This document shows, piece by piece, positions 7,395 through 17,069 of a stretch of DNA of 64,000 nt (position 1 is the stretch's first letter; each line of letters starts with the position of its first letter). The notes under the pieces were generated by a model. The model was not told the DNA's origin. It did no database searches and worked only from the letters and a program-made list of their open reading frames with translations. The stretch comes from Cohnella luojiensis. Lineage in GTDB: Bacteria > Bacillota > Bacilli > Paenibacillales > Paenibacillaceae. The stretch is taken from the NCBI RefSeq assembly GCF_004564235.1, contig NZ_SOMN01000033.1, forward strand, positions 1 to 64,000, in the 5' to 3' direction. The position numbers and the translations under genes are program-made.

Positions 7395-8741
7395 ATGAAA
7401 CTTCTCAGGAGCTGGTATGGAATCCTCATACTGGCGCTCCCATCCTTATTCGCGTTCGCTACGCAAACCCTAACCGGTACGATCAACCTGATCTTGGTCG
7501 GCGATCTCGGATTCGTAGTGATTGCCGTGGTCGGGGTTTCTAATATTATTATGTATAACGTGTTTGCTATATTTTCCGGTATAGGACATTCCATTAATTA
7601 TCTGGTTGCGCAGAATTTCGGTGCCAAAGAAATGCGCAAAGGGATGCAGAGAACTTATCTAGCTCTGATCGTAAGCGTCGGCGTAGGACTAATCATAGCG
7701 TTGGCCGGATGGCTGGCGAGTGGGGCTGTCCTAAGGCTGACGGGAGGATCGGCCAATCTCATTGCGACCGGCGGGGAATACTTGGAGCTGCGGTTCTATG
7801 CGATGTCGTTCGGCATTATTAGTTTCGTTTTTCACGGTTTCTTTCGCGGCGTGGGCGATACCCGGACATCCATGGTCGTCTCGATTGCGGCGAACGTGCT
7901 TATGGTCGGACTGACCTATGGTCTAACCTACGGCCATTGGGGCTTGCCTGATCTGGGGATCATAGGTGCGGGTTATGCGCTTCTCATTGGCGAAGCCATT
8001 CAGTTATTGATTTGTTTGGTCGTGTTTTGGGGGCCGATGCATAAGCGTTACCAGACTAGGGAGCTGCAGAAACCGGACTGGAAAGAGCTTAATCTGATTT
8101 CCCGGGAAAGCGGAAAGCTAGGTCTGCAGGAATTCTCGATGAGCGTATCCATGTATATTTTCACGATGTTCGTTCTGACGCTTGGGGATCTCGCCGCGGC
8201 GGCGAATGAGGTAGCATTGAGCGTCATGTCGTTCGGTTTCATGCCTGCTTTTGCTTTCGGCTCGACGGCTACGATATTGGTCGGGCAAGAGATCGGGCAG
8301 AGGAACCCTAGGTCGGCGAAAAAAGCGGGAACGAACACGGCGATACTGGGGACGATATTCCTTATTGCGCTCGGTACAGTCGAGTTAATCTGGGCGGTAC
8401 CCATTGCCAAGTTATATAGTAACGATCCGGGAGTATACGAGCTAGCAGCGTATCTTATTCAAGTGTCCGCTTATTTGCAAATTTTCGACGGGTTCTACAA
8501 TTTCTACGCAGGGGGCTTAAGAGGAATCGGGGATACGACCTTCTTGATGAGATCGTCGTTCGTGCTTAGTATCTTCATGTTCGTCCCGCTCACTTATGTC
8601 TTCGTGATCTTGTTGGACTGGGGAAGTATCGGCGCATGGCTAGCCTTGTATTCGTTCTTAGTTGCCTTAGGCTTGGCGGTAATGATCCGTTACTATAGAA
8701 CGGATTTCAACTCGGTTAGAATGAAGGAAGCACACGGTTAA
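7395..8741 (+). CDS. MATE family efflux transporter
   Basis: A 448-residue inner-membrane protein of about twelve segments arranged as two homologous halves (about residues 1-215 and 230-448). MATE proteins export cationic drugs or metabolites by Na+ or H+ antiport. Signature-like stretches are GIGHSINYLVAQNFGA in the first half with the paired ATILVGQEIGQRNPRSA in the second, and the repeated FHGFFRGVGDTRTSM / AGGLRGIGDTTFLM. A strong terminator lies 70 bp downstream, so the gene is probably monocistronic or cotranscribed with the methyltransferase. Confidence 0.9.
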   Translation: MKLLRSWYGILILALPSLFAFATQTLTGTINLILVGDLGFVVIAVVGVSNIIMYNVFAIFSGIGHSINYLVAQNFGAKEMRKGMQRTYLALIVSVGVGLIIALAGWLASGAVLRLTGGSANLIATGGEYLELRFYAMSFGIISFVFHGFFRGVGDTRTSMVVSIAANVLMVGLTYGLTYGHWGLPDLGIIGAGYALLIGEAIQLLICLVVFWGPMHKRYQTRELQKPDWKELNLISRESGKLGLQEFSMSVSMYIFTMFVLTLGDLAAAANEVALSVMSFGFMPAFAFGSTATILVGQEIGQRNPRSAKKAGTNTAILGTIFLIALGTVELIWAVPIAKLYSNDPGVYELAAYLIQVSAYLQIFDGFYNFYAGGLRGIGDTTFLMRSSFVLSIFMFVPLTYVFVILLDWGSIGAWLALYSFLVALGLAVMIRYYRTDFNSVRMKEAHG

Positions 8742-8810
8742 TGGCATAAAATAAACGGAGACGTTTCAAAAGGAAGTACCGTTCAATCGAGCCAGTTCGT
8801 TAATTGAAAT

Positions 8811-8850
8811 GGGACGACGCAGGAGAATATCGCCTGCGTCGTCCCATTTT
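8811..8850 (+). terminator. Strong terminator after the MATE gene
   Basis: Perfect 13-bp GC-rich stem (8811-8823 with 8833-8845), 9-nt loop, followed by ATTTTG. Confidence 0.85.
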
Positions 8851-8854
8851 GTCC

Positions 8855-9029
8855 TTAACGGCAAGGATTGACGCTAACACTCGCCAAGGCACAAAAAGTG
8901 CCTTCACTGACCCAGCGCCCCAGCACACGAATTACTCCGAGCCCAGCCCGTAACGGTAAGGATTGCCGCTATCAGCACAAATGGAGGAGCCAGCTAAGCA
9001 CTTAACGGCACGCAGTACCGTTAAGTGCT
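8855..9029. repeat. Three REP-like palindromic elements in a 323-bp intergenic gap
   Basis: The gap between the MATE and SDR genes (8742-9064) holds no gene. After the terminator it contains three copies of a degenerate palindrome with core TAACGG(C/T)A...CCGCTA or its variant: 8855-8877, 8951-8971 and a perfect 12-bp hairpin at 8997-9008/9018-9029. The same core builds the 52-bp array at 32206-32475. The function is unknown. The last hairpin could also stall transcription leaving the SDR gene, though it has no U-tract. Confidence 0.6.
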
Positions 9030-9064
9030 AGCAAGTCAAAACTACCACGATAGAGTCCTGAAAG

Positions 9065-9979
9065 TTACCCGTTAACGACTTCCCCACCATTTACGTGCAG
9101 TACCTGTCCAGCCATATAGGAGGAATCCTCGCTTGCTAAGTAAACGTAAGCCGGAGCGAGCTCGTCCGGTTGGCCCGCGCGTTTCATCGGTGAATCCGCG
9201 CCGAATTTCGCGACCTTCTGGGCATCGAAAGTCGACGGAATAAGAGGCGTCCATATCGGTCCCGGCGCAACTGCATTCACGCGAATGCCTTGTCCGATGA
9301 CGTTAAGGGCAAGCGAACGTGTAAAGGCAACTTGGGCTCCTTTGGTCGCGGAATAGTCCAGAAGGGTTGGACTACCGCGATAAGCCGTAATGGAAGTCGT
9401 ATTGATAATCGTAGATCCGCTCTTGAGGTGGGGCATCGCCGCTTGGGAGAGATAGAACATGCCGAATACGTTCGTTTTGAATGTTCTCTCCAGTTGCTCC
9501 GGAGTGATCTGCTCCAACTTGTCCTGCGGATGTTGCTCGGCCGCATTGTTGACGACGATATCGAGCTTGCCTAGCGTGCTGACGGTTTTATCGATGGCTT
9601 GTTTGCAGAATTGGGGATCGCCGATATCGCCCGGAATGAGCAGGCAGCGCCGGCCTTCCGCTTCGATCTGTCTCTTCGTTTCTTCTGCGTCGACGCTCTC
9701 ATTGAGGTAAACGACGGCAACGTCGGCGCCTTCCTTGGCGTAGATGATCGAGACGGCACGACCTATCCCGCTGTCTCCGCCGCTAATGATAGCAACTTTG
9801 CCTGTGAGCTTTCCGGCCGAACGGTAGACCGGAGATTCCGCTTCCGGCAGCGGGTTCATGTTCTTCTCGATACCGGGTTGTTGATTCTGGTGCTGGGGCG
9901 GGAAGGACCCAGGGCGTTGAGGCGTTTGGGTGCTTGCGCTAGCTTGGTTGGAACTACTTTGTGCTTGAGTTTGAGTCAT
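9065..9979 (-). CDS. SDR family oxidoreductase (general-stress type)
   Basis: A 304-residue short-chain dehydrogenase/reductase. The first ~40 residues are a Gln/Ser/Thr/Pro-rich leader; then comes the Rossmann fold with GGDSGIGRAV (cofactor-binding TGxxxGxG variant), NNAAEQ (NNAG variant), the catalytic Ser in NTTSITAY and YSATK (Tyr/Lys). It ends in VNGGEVVNG. The long N-terminal leader and the LPEAESPVYRSAGKL segment match the Bacillus YdaD/YhdF/YhxC group of stress-induced SDRs. The substrate is unknown. It is monocistronic, with a GAGAGGAG site before the ATG. Confidence 0.88.
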   Translation of the reverse strand: MTQTQAQSSSNQASASTQTPQRPGSFPPQHQNQQPGIEKNMNPLPEAESPVYRSAGKLTGKVAIISGGDSGIGRAVSIIYAKEGADVAVVYLNESVDAEETKRQIEAEGRRCLLIPGDIGDPQFCKQAIDKTVSTLGKLDIVVNNAAEQHPQDKLEQITPEQLERTFKTNVFGMFYLSQAAMPHLKSGSTIINTTSITAYRGSPTLLDYSATKGAQVAFTRSLALNVIGQGIRVNAVAPGPIWTPLIPSTFDAQKVAKFGADSPMKRAGQPDELAPAYVYLASEDSSYMAGQVLHVNGGEVVNG

Positions 9980-10056
9980 GAACGTTCGCTCCTCTCGTAT
10001 TAGCTTCCTTATAGAATTAGGTTAAACCAATCGAAGGGGTCTTACACATGACGCAA

Positions 10057-10091
10057 GAAAAAAAGGGCAATCCGCGTTAAACGGATAACCC
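10057..10091 (-). terminator. Terminator of spoVR
   Basis: A 10-bp stem with one mismatch (10082-10091 with 10065-10074 on the minus strand), followed by a run of U residues, 25 nt past the spoVR stop. Confidence 0.75.
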
Positions 10092-10115
10092 TCCGGGGCA
10101 TGTTTACTTCTAACG

Positions 10116-11522
10116 TTACAAGTTTTTCCTCGCCGTCTTTTTGCCATCGCAGCTGAACAGCACCTTTTTGTCATCGGAGAACGTCTCGAGATGAACTTGT
10201 TTGCCCCACAGCTGCACGAGATAAGGAAGCGTTCTTTCCACGTATTTCAGATCGAGCTCGGTGCCTTCATATTGGTGGGTGATATAGAGCTCGCCGCTCC
10301 GCTGATAATCCCCGTCAGTCACTTCCAAGTACGGGAATCCTCCGTTGACTCGCGAATAGACTAGCTGATCCCGGATCGTCTCCCATGTCTTGTCGGTAAT
10401 TTTCCACTCTTGGCCCTTCTTCTCGAAAATATACAGATCCAGCTCATCCGTAAGCTCCTTGGTCAAGTAATTGCGCAGGAAGGAGGGATCGGAGTCGAGC
10501 TCCCGCACTTCAAAGATTTTCTCCTGTCCGAATCTCTTCTCGATATCCTCGAAGATCTTAAGACCCAGGTAATAAGGATTTAAAGAATGCCGCGACGGCT
10601 GGACGACGGAGGAATTGAGCTTGGCGTACTCGATCGTCTCTTCGCTCGTAAGCGGAAGCTCCCGCATAATCTTCTGATGCCAGTAAGAGGCCCAGCCTTC
10701 GTTCATGATCTTCGTCTCGATCTGGGGCCAGAAGTAAAGCATCTCTTCGCGTAAAATACTCATGATGTCGCGTTGCCAATCCTCTAGGTGGGGCGAGAAT
10801 TCCTGGATGAACCAAACGATATCCTTTTCCGGATCGACAGGGAATTTGCGTGGTTCCTTAACTTCTTCGTCTTGACCGTTAGATCGATTGGCTTCTTCAA
10901 AGCTTTCCAGATCCCATAGATCCTCGTAAGGAGAAGCGGACCGCGAGGAGCTTCGGTCCTTAGCTTTGTCGCGTCTTTGCTGCTGGGCCATGTAATGCTT
11001 TCTATCCGGGCCGTAAGGCTTGAAAATGGCGGGATCGACATGCTCTTGTATGGCCATAACGGCATCCAGGAAACGTTCTACTTGAGCCGTGCCGTATTCG
11101 ATCTCGTATTGGTTAATCCTCTCCGCGGCTGCGGACATGCTCTCTACCATATTGCGATTGGAGACGGAGAAGCGGACGTTGTTCTTGAAAAAATCACAGT
11201 GAGCGAGCACGTGGGCGACGATTAGCTTGTTCTGAACGAGAGAGTTTCCATCGAGCAAGAAAGCGTAGCAGGGGTTGGAGTTGATGACGAGCTCGTAAAT
11301 TTTGCTAAGGCCGAGGTCGTATTGCATTTTCATCCGGTTGAAGGTTTTACCGAAGCTCCAATGGCTGAAACGGGTTGGCATTCCGTAAGCGCCGAACGTA
11401 TAGATGATGTCCGATGGGCATATCTCGTAGCGCATCGGATAGAAGTCGAGTCCGAAGCCCTTCGCGAGTTCTGTAATGTCCGAGATGGCCGATTCCAATT
11501 CCGATTGTTCCTCTTCACGCAT
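10116..11522 (-). CDS. spoVR: SpoVR family sporulation protein
   Basis: A 468-residue SpoVR homologue, a soluble protein linked in Bacillus subtilis to spore cortex formation. Its biochemical role is not settled. Typical stretches are the N-terminal [19 protein letters not shown], the central [20 protein letters not shown] and the metal-ligand-like [13 protein letters not shown]. The [10 protein letters not shown] segment and the family C-terminal half with YLKVxDGDY-like text ([16 protein letters not shown]) also fit. Length agrees with the family. It is transcribed alone on the minus strand toward its terminator. The start is the ATG at 11522. Confidence 0.93.
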   Translation of the reverse strand: MREEEQSELESAISDITELAKGFGLDFYPMRYEICPSDIIYTFGAYGMPTRFSHWSFGKTFNRMKMQYDLGLSKIYELVINSNPCYAFLLDGNSLVQNKLIVAHVLAHCDFFKNNVRFSVSNRNMVESMSAAAERINQYEIEYGTAQVERFLDAVMAIQEHVDPAIFKPYGPDRKHYMAQQQRRDKAKDRSSSRSASPYEDLWDLESFEEANRSNGQDEEVKEPRKFPVDPEKDIVWFIQEFSPHLEDWQRDIMSILREEMLYFWPQIETKIMNEGWASYWHQKIMRELPLTSEETIEYAKLNSSVVQPSRHSLNPYYLGLKIFEDIEKRFGQEKIFEVRELDSDPSFLRNYLTKELTDELDLYIFEKKGQEWKITDKTWETIRDQLVYSRVNGGFPYLEVTDGDYQRSGELYITHQYEGTELDLKYVERTLPYLVQLWGKQVHLETFSDDKKVLFSCDGKKTARKNL

Positions 11523-11594
11523 GCTGAGCCGAGCCCCCTATCGTGAACAAAGATTTCACCACCTTATGTATATGTGGGAACTGGCTGGAGTGTG

Positions 11595-11623
11595 TTGACA
11601 AATTAATTGAAAGCAGATATTAT
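11595..11623 (+). promoter_or_regulatory. SigmaA-type promoter of the persulfide operon
   Basis: TTGACA (11595-11600), a 17-nt spacer and TATTAT (11618-11623). The first CstR-type operator begins 7 nt downstream, where it would cover the transcription start. Confidence 0.8.
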
Positions 11624-11629
11624 GTTCAC

Positions 11630-11679
11630 ATACCCTACTGGGTATATATTTTTGAGATTAATCATACCCTATAGGGTAT
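11630..11679. promoter_or_regulatory. Two CstR/CsoR-type operators
   Basis: Two 16-bp inverted repeats: ATACCCTACTGGGTAT at 11630-11645 and the perfect palindrome ATACCCTATAGGGTAT at 11664-11679. Both lie between the promoter and the first gene. The same pattern occurs before the cstR gene at 15077, so the CstR-like repressor encoded there is the likely ligand. Confidence 0.85.
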
Positions 11680-11704
11680 TATAAAATTGAGGGGGACGGT
11701 ATAT

Positions 11705-12292
11705 ATGGTTAAACAAATCACTGCCAATCAAGTGTTAGATTGCAAAGGTCTTGCCTGCCCGATGCCAATCGTCAGAACCAAAAAAGCAATGGACGCATTG
11801 AAGCCGGGGGAGGTAATCGAAATGCAAGCTACGGACAAAGGATCGCTAGCCGACATTCAGGGCTGGGCTATAAACACGGGGCATCACTATATAGGCACGT
11901 TGTACGAGGGAGAAATTCTCAAGCATTTTATTCGGAAAGCTTCAACGGACGAGGAGAAAGAAGATCATCCTTATGCTCGTACGATAGATAACCAATCCGT
12001 TATAGGCATGCTAGAAGCGAAGGCTAAGTTACTCATTCTCGATGTTCGCGAACCGGTGGAGTTTGCATTTATCCATATACCGGGTGCCGTATCCATTCCT
12101 TTGGGTGACTTGGACAGTCGGATGAACGAGCTTGTTCCTGATGAAGAAATATATGTCATCTGCCGCACAGGCAAAAGAAGCAATTACGCGTGTCGGCTCC
12201 TTAGCGAGAAAGGTTATCGCGTGACCAACGTTATACCGGGCATGTCGCAATGGAACGGACCTACAGAACAAACTGGGCAGTACCCTATCTGA
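11705..12292 (+). CDS. TusA-rhodanese fusion (CstA-like sulfur carrier/transferase)
   Basis: About 195 residues from the ATG at 11705 (GAGGGGG upstream; a TTG at 11687 lies inside that site). Residues 1-75 are a TusA sulfur-carrier domain with the persulfide-forming Cys in GLACPMPIV (Cys18). Residues about 100-195 are a rhodanese domain with [16 protein letters not shown] and the active-site loop ICRTGKRS. Known CstA of Staphylococcus joins the same domain types and moves sulfane sulfur from persulfides. It is the first gene of a CstR-controlled operon; the next gene starts 16 nt downstream. Confidence 0.85.
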   Translation: MVKQITANQVLDCKGLACPMPIVRTKKAMDALKPGEVIEMQATDKGSLADIQGWAINTGHHYIGTLYEGEILKHFIRKASTDEEKEDHPYARTIDNQSVIGMLEAKAKLLILDVREPVEFAFIHIPGAVSIPLGDLDSRMNELVPDEEIYVICRTGKRSNYACRLLSEKGYRVTNVIPGMSQWNGPTEQTGQYPI

Positions 12293-12308
12293 GGAGGCGA
12301 GAATACAC

Positions 12309-13466
12309 ATGACAACCATCCTTGAACATGGACAACCGATCAAGATGCCCGCGGAAGCGGTTGCCCGCGCCATTATAAACCAACTTCCACTATTCATCTT
12401 AGATGTCCGCAATTCAAGTGACTATGATAACTGGAAAATCGAGGGTATCCGCGTCGAGAGCGTCAATATCCCGTACTTTGATTTGTTGGAGGGTGTTGAT
12501 TCGGCTCTCCCTCTTCTGCCCACGGACAACCGCAGAGTCCTTGTCGTATGCGCCAAAGAGGGTTCTTCGCAATTCGTTGCCGAGCAGCTTGTTGCATTGG
12601 GCTTAAGCAATATTTATTTCCTTCAAGGTGGCATGAAAGCTTGGAGCGAACATCTGGAGCCTGTTAGAATTGGCGCTCTGGAGTCTGGTGGGGAGCTTTA
12701 TCAGTTCGTGAGATTGGGCAAAGGCTGCTTGTCGTACATGCTGATTTCGGGCGGCGAAGCCGCTGTCGTAGACCCGCTTCGGATGACGGATGTATTCGAG
12801 GAATTCGCGAAGCAACGAGGGGTTCAAATCAAACATACGCTGGACACGCATCTTCATGCGGACCATATCTCTGGGGGCAGAAGGCTCGCGGAGAATAATG
12901 GAGCCAATTATTGGTTGCCGTCTAAGGATGCGGAGGATGTGACCTTCCATTACCACCCGCTAGATGAAGGTAATCAAATCACGGTGGGAAATACTCGGAT
13001 CGCCATCCAGCCGATATACTCCCCAGGGCATACCATCGGAAGCACGTCCATTATCATTGACGGCAAATATTTACTTAGCGGAGATATTCTGTTCGTCGAG
13101 TCTATCGGGAGACCGGATTTGGCTGGTAACGCCTCGGATTGGGCGGATCACTTGAGAACGACGCTATATGACAAGTATAGAGCCTTATCCGACGAATTGA
13201 TCGTTCTGCCCGCTCATTTCGGCAAAACAACCGAGTTAGGCGAAGGTGGTAAAGTATCGGCCCGCTTAGGTGATCTATATGCAACGAACCCCGGTCTCAA
13301 CATGGGGAATGAAGATGCTTTCAGATTAGCCGTCACGACAAACTTACCCTCGCAGCCTCATGCCTATCAAGAAATAAGAAAGGTCAATATGGGGTTCATC
13401 CAACCAAGCGCGGAAGAGCAACGCGAGATGGAAATCGGTCCGAACCGCTGCGCAATCCACGACTAA
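12309..13466 (+). CDS. Rhodanese-MBL fusion, persulfide dioxygenase-like (CstB-like)
   Basis: A 385-residue fusion. Residues about 15-120 form a rhodanese domain with [15 protein letters not shown] and a Cys loop VVCAKEGSS. Residues about 130-385 form a metallo-beta-lactamase fold with [13 protein letters not shown] (HxHxDH), [22 protein letters not shown] and LPAHFG, the iron-ligand set of ETHE1-type persulfide dioxygenases. The expected reaction is oxidation of a persulfide to sulfite or thiosulfate. The domain order (rhodanese first) differs from staphylococcal CstB, which begins with the dioxygenase. Sulfite made here would be exported by the TauE protein of the same operon. Confidence 0.87.
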   Translation: MTTILEHGQPIKMPAEAVARAIINQLPLFILDVRNSSDYDNWKIEGIRVESVNIPYFDLLEGVDSALPLLPTDNRRVLVVCAKEGSSQFVAEQLVALGLSNIYFLQGGMKAWSEHLEPVRIGALESGGELYQFVRLGKGCLSYMLISGGEAAVVDPLRMTDVFEEFAKQRGVQIKHTLDTHLHADHISGGRRLAENNGANYWLPSKDAEDVTFHYHPLDEGNQITVGNTRIAIQPIYSPGHTIGSTSIIIDGKYLLSGDILFVESIGRPDLAGNASDWADHLRTTLYDKYRALSDELIVLPAHFGKTTELGEGGKVSARLGDLYATNPGLNMGNEDAFRLAVTTNLPSQPHAYQEIRKVNMGFIQPSAEEQREMEIGPNRCAIHD

Positions 13467-13482
13467 AAAGGAGGAATAAACG

Positions 13483-13710
13483 TTGAAAATCGACGTTCAT
13501 GTAGATACGAAAGGGCTAGCTTGCCCGATGCCCTTAGTAAAGGGGAAAAAAGCATTGGATAAAATGCTGCCGGGGCAAATCATGGAGCTTGTTTCCACGG
13601 ACAAGGGAGCCTTGAACGATTTTAAAGCATGGGTCAAACAATCGAAGAACGAGTGGATATCGCACCAAGAATCAAACGGCGTTCACACCTTCCTCATTAG
13701 AAAAGGTTAA
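13483..13710 (+). CDS. TusA-like sulfur carrier protein
   Basis: A 75-residue TusA-family protein. It starts at TTG 13483 behind AAAGGAGG. The persulfide-carrying Cys lies in GLACPMPLVK near residue 13, and the fold ends in the usual WVKQSKNE and THTFLIRK-like strands. It carries sulfane sulfur between partners; here it sits 16 nt after the dioxygenase gene and probably shuttles sulfur between the rhodanese domains of the operon. Confidence 0.88.
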   Translation: MKIDVHVDTKGLACPMPLVKGKKALDKMLPGQIMELVSTDKGALNDFKAWVKQSKNEWISHQESNGVHTFLIRKG

Positions 13711-13750
13711 GAACGAAGGTAGAGCCCTCATCAAGGAGGCGTAAGGCGTA

Positions 13751-14542
13751 ATGGGGAATGAAATGGACTTTGGCCTAATTATTTTATTGTTCGCGATCGG
13801 GTTCGTCGGATCAATGATCTCGGGCATGGTGGGAATCGGCGGATCGATCATTAAATACCCGATGTTGCTTTATATACCGCCGGCATTAGGATTTGCAGCA
13901 TACTCCGCGCAAGAAGTATCAGCGATCAGCGCGGTTCAAGTATTTTTTGCCACATTGGCAGGCATGTTCGCCTATCGCAAAGGCGGATTCATAAACCGGT
14001 CACTAGTGCTATATATGGGCGTCGCTATCGTTATCGGGAGCTTCGCGGGTGGTTACGGTTCTCAATTTTTAGCCGACACGGCGATCAATGTGACTTATGC
14101 CGTTCTAGCACTGACAGCAGCGATCCTGATGTTCTTCCCGAAACGGGAGGAGGACAATGGGGACTTCGCTCGGGTTACATTCAGCAAGCCATGGGCTTTC
14201 GTACTTGCAGCCATTATTGGCGTAGTATCCGGCATCGTGGGTGCGGCGGGGGCTTTCATCACGGTTCCGGTCATGCTCGTTATTCTGAAAATACCGACAA
14301 GGGTCGCGATTGCTTCCTCCCTCGCCATCACGTTTATCTCATCTATCGGTTCAACGGCAGGTAAAGTGATGGGTGGCCATTTGCTGCTGAATCCTTCGAT
14401 CATCATGGTGGCGGCCAGTTTGGTTGCAGCCCCGATTGGCGCTATGATCAGTAAAAAGATTAATACCAAAGCGCTACAGTGGATCTTAATCGTATTAATC
14501 GTTTCGACGGTCGTGAAGATATGGACAGATATTATCATTTAA
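13751..14542 (+). CDS. TauE/SafE family sulfite exporter
   Basis: A 263-residue membrane protein with about eight segments in two repeats. GMVGIGGSIIKYPML in the first half is mirrored by GIVGAAGAFITVPVML in the second, the TauE/SafE signature. Family members export sulfite, sulfoacetate or related organosulfur anions. In this operon it would remove sulfite made by the persulfide dioxygenase. AAGGAGG precedes the ATG. Confidence 0.88.
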   Translation: MGNEMDFGLIILLFAIGFVGSMISGMVGIGGSIIKYPMLLYIPPALGFAAYSAQEVSAISAVQVFFATLAGMFAYRKGGFINRSLVLYMGVAIVIGSFAGGYGSQFLADTAINVTYAVLALTAAILMFFPKREEDNGDFARVTFSKPWAFVLAAIIGVVSGIVGAAGAFITVPVMLVILKIPTRVAIASSLAITFISSIGSTAGKVMGGHLLLNPSIIMVAASLVAAPIGAMISKKINTKALQWILIVLIVSTVVKIWTDIII

Positions 14543-14563
14543 TTTAAGGAGGAGCGCTAACGA

Positions 14564-15040
14564 ATGGAAAAAGAAAAAACAACGATCGTTTTATTCAGCG
14601 GGGAACTGGATAAAGCGATAGCCGCCTTTATTATCGCCAATGGAGCGGCAGCCTATGATCATGACGTAACGATCTTCTTTACTTTCTGGGGCTTGAATAC
14701 GATGCGGAAGGATGAGATCGTTAAGACCAATAAAGGATTGCTGGAAAAAGCTTTCGGGTGGATGATGCCGCGTGGGGCTCGGAAGCTGGGGCTCTCCAAA
14801 ATGAACATGCTGGGAATGGGACCTAAGATGATTAAGCATGTAATGAAGAAGCATAATGCGCTCACGCTCCCGCAGTTGATCGAATTGGCTCAAGAGCAAG
14901 GGGTGAAGCTCGTCGCTTGCACGATGACGATGGATTTGCTGGGTTTGAAAGAGGAAGAGCTAAGCGACGGGATGCAATACGCGGGAGTTGCGGCATACCT
15001 TGGCGATGCGACGAATGCCAAAGTGAACTTGTTTATTTAA
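14564..15040 (+). CDS. DsrE/DsrF-like family protein (DsrE2 type)
   Basis: A 158-residue DsrE-fold protein, a family that binds or transfers sulfane sulfur on cysteine. The N-terminal strand TTIVLFSGELDKAIAAFI and the TFWGLNTMRK segment are typical of DsrE2 proteins; the conserved Cys sits in VKLVACTMTMDLLG near residue 124. It follows tauE by 22 nt behind AAGGAGG. It is the last gene before cstR. Confidence 0.85.
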   Translation: MEKEKTTIVLFSGELDKAIAAFIIANGAAAYDHDVTIFFTFWGLNTMRKDEIVKTNKGLLEKAFGWMMPRGARKLGLSKMNMLGMGPKMIKHVMKKHNALTLPQLIELAQEQGVKLVACTMTMDLLGLKEEELSDGMQYAGVAAYLGDATNAKVNLFI

Positions 15041-15070
15041 TAAGAGATGGAACGGCTTTATTTTTTGGTC

Positions 15071-15092
15071 TATAATATACCCATATAGGTAT
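15071..15092. promoter_or_regulatory. Promoter and CstR-type operator of cstR
   Basis: A TATAAT -10 box (15071-15076) abuts a 16-bp operator ATACCCATATAGGTAT (15077-15092), the same pattern as the two sites at 11630-11679. This arrangement implies that the repressor controls its own gene from an internal promoter. Confidence 0.8.
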
Positions 15093-15120
15093 GTTGGACG
15101 AACGAGGAGGCGTTAAAGAA

Positions 15121-15387
15121 ATGGCTTACGAATACAATGACGATCTCAAGAAAAGGTTGAGGCGGTTAGAAGGGCAGGTACGCGGTGTCCTTCGGTTGAT
15201 GGAGGAACGCAAAAACTGCAAGGATGTCATTACTCAATTATCTGCGGTACGCAGCGCGGCGGATAAGGCGATTGCAACCATCGTAGCCGAAAATTTGGAG
15301 CAATGCATTATTGAAGAGCAAGCGGCTGGCGGAGACACGAAGAGAATGGTGAAGGAAGCGATCGAGCTGCTCGTGAAGAGCCGCTAA
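15121..15387 (+). CDS. cstR: CsoR/CstR family persulfide-sensing repressor
   Basis: An 88-residue all-helical repressor, started at the ATG at 15121 behind GAGGAGG. It has the family stretch RRLEGQVRGVLRLMEE, a first Cys in KNCKDVITQL and a second in LEQCIIEE. In copper-sensing CsoR a His lies four residues before the second Cys; here that position is Asn (ENLEQC). This is the CstR pattern: two cysteines that form di- or trisulfide bridges with sulfane sulfur. The gene lies at the 3' end of the persulfide operon, and three matching operators are visible. Confidence 0.9.
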   Translation: MAYEYNDDLKKRLRRLEGQVRGVLRLMEERKNCKDVITQLSAVRSAADKAIATIVAENLEQCIIEEQAAGGDTKRMVKEAIELLVKSR

Positions 15388-15413
15388 AACAGGGCTAGCA
15401 TGGGAGTCGCAAT

Positions 15414-15430
15414 GGGGCTGTCCCAAAAGT
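15414..15430. repeat. Likely left terminal repeat of the IS1182-type element
   Basis: GGGGCTGTCCCAAAAGT is the common end sequence of IS1182-family elements (from memory). No matching inverted copy is seen beyond the transposase start near 17.1 kb, so the right end seems lost or diverged. Confidence 0.5.
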
Positions 15431-15507
15431 AGTTAAGTTTACTGATGAGATAGCTCACTCGGAGTAAAAAAATCATGGTAAATAGAGAAAAGGTGATGCA
15501 GGATCAT

Positions 15508-17069
15508 TTATCCCTGCACCACCATTTCTCTATTTCGGTCAATTGCGGCTTTCTTAAGCAGATTATGGGCAAGCGAAAGCCAGCCGACCTCTAGGCTTAC
15601 CTTAGGCAAGCCGCGAAGCAGGAAGCGCCGGAATCCCCGATTATTCTTTATTTGTCCAAACACACTTTCCGGCTCAATCATCCGCCTGACGGAAAGCGCG
15701 TATCCATCTTCACTTCGAAGCTTGTCCCTAGCTTGCTTCTTCAGACGTATGTACTTCAGACTTACTTTTACTTCTCTATTTCCTTCTGCTTTTGTACACG
15801 AAGGTTTTCAATGGACATCCTTCACAGCTCATGCTGCGATAATGACGATACTCAATTTCATATCCGCTTTCGGTTTTCTCTTTGCTTTTGCGGCGAAAAA
15901 TTAACTTCTGGCCAGCTTTGCATGTCCAGCTATCTTCTTCCTCATTGTAATCCCAGTTGTCTATTTTACTGATATCGCTTTGCCAAGACTTAGATTTTTC
16001 TTTATGGTAGGTGCCGTACTTCACAATCGCTTCAACTTTTTCGTTCTTTAGGTAAGCGTAGTTTTCTTCCCCGCCATAACCCGCATCTGCAATAATGGTG
16101 CTGGGCAGTTTGCCAAGCACTGACTTTACTTTTTCTAAATGCGGTTTTAGGCACCGCGTATCCGTTGGCCGCTGGTGGAGGCTGTATGCTAAGATAAACT
16201 GATTTTCAGTCCCGATCTGCACATTGTAGCCTGGCTTGAGCTGCCCGTTTCTCATGTGGTCTTCTTTCATGCGCATAAACGTGGCATCTTTGTCGGTCTT
16301 GCTGTAGCTGTTCCGTTCTCCAAGAATGTTTTGAGCGCCTTCATATTTTCGAAGCCGCGGCAACAGATCTCGGCGGAGCTTGCTTATGGCTTTCTTAAGC
16401 GGCTTGTCCTTAGGTTTCTCTTGCAGCGAGAGCTCCAACTGTTTGACAGCCGTCTCTAACTTTTCGCTTGTGATGGCTGCGGCATCGCCTAACTCCAGAA
16501 GGTCTTGTCCGTGATGCTCGTTATCTTCTTGTTTTTCTGCTTCTGCAATGGTCGCAAATAACGTCTGAACTTTTTCTTGTAGTTTCATTTTGTGCTTCAC
16601 GACGGCTTTGCCCCATACAAAGGTGTAACGGTTGGCATTGGCTTCAATCTTTGTGCCGTCCACAAAATAATGCTCCTATGATACATATTTCTCTTCTGCG
16701 AGAAACTTAAGGACAGCAGTAAAAAACCGTCTCGAGCACTGCCTTCATCCGCTCGGAACGAAAACGGTTAATGGTGCGGAAGTCCGGCCGTTGCCTGCCG
16801 GCGATCCACATGAACATAACATTTTCTCGAACGGCTTTGGCGATCTGACGGGAGGAGTAAATGCGCTGAGTGTAGGCGTAGATGATGACCTTGGTAAGCA
16901 TCTTGGGATGGTAGCTGTCTCGGCCGCCGCCCGGATAAGCAGAGGAGAAGATTTCGTCGCTCAGCCGATTCACAGCTGTATTAACGACTCGAACAAGATG
17001 ATTCTGGGGGATGTCTTCCTCAAGATCCATTGGCAGGGTTAATTGGTCCATGGTATATTGAATGTACAA
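15508..17069 (-). pseudogene. Decayed IS1182-family transposase
   Basis: The transposase reads from a TTG at 17069 (AAAGGAGAGG upstream) through LPMDLEEDIPQNHLVR and ends near 15508 with RGFRRFLLRGLPKVSLEVGW-type C-terminal text. It is broken at least three times: an extra T near 16723 shifts the frame, an in-frame TAG follows near 16683 just before EHYFVDGTKIE, and a missing base near 15800 shifts the frame after CEGCPLK. The family is recognised from DGTKIEANANRYTFVWGK and the RRMIEPESVFGQIK block. The element cannot transpose by itself. Confidence 0.88.

Noticed and set aside
9980..10020. SigmaB promoter before the SDR gene
   Set aside because: A GTTTAA -35-like sequence occurs on the minus strand, but no GGGTAT-like -10 follows at the right distance.
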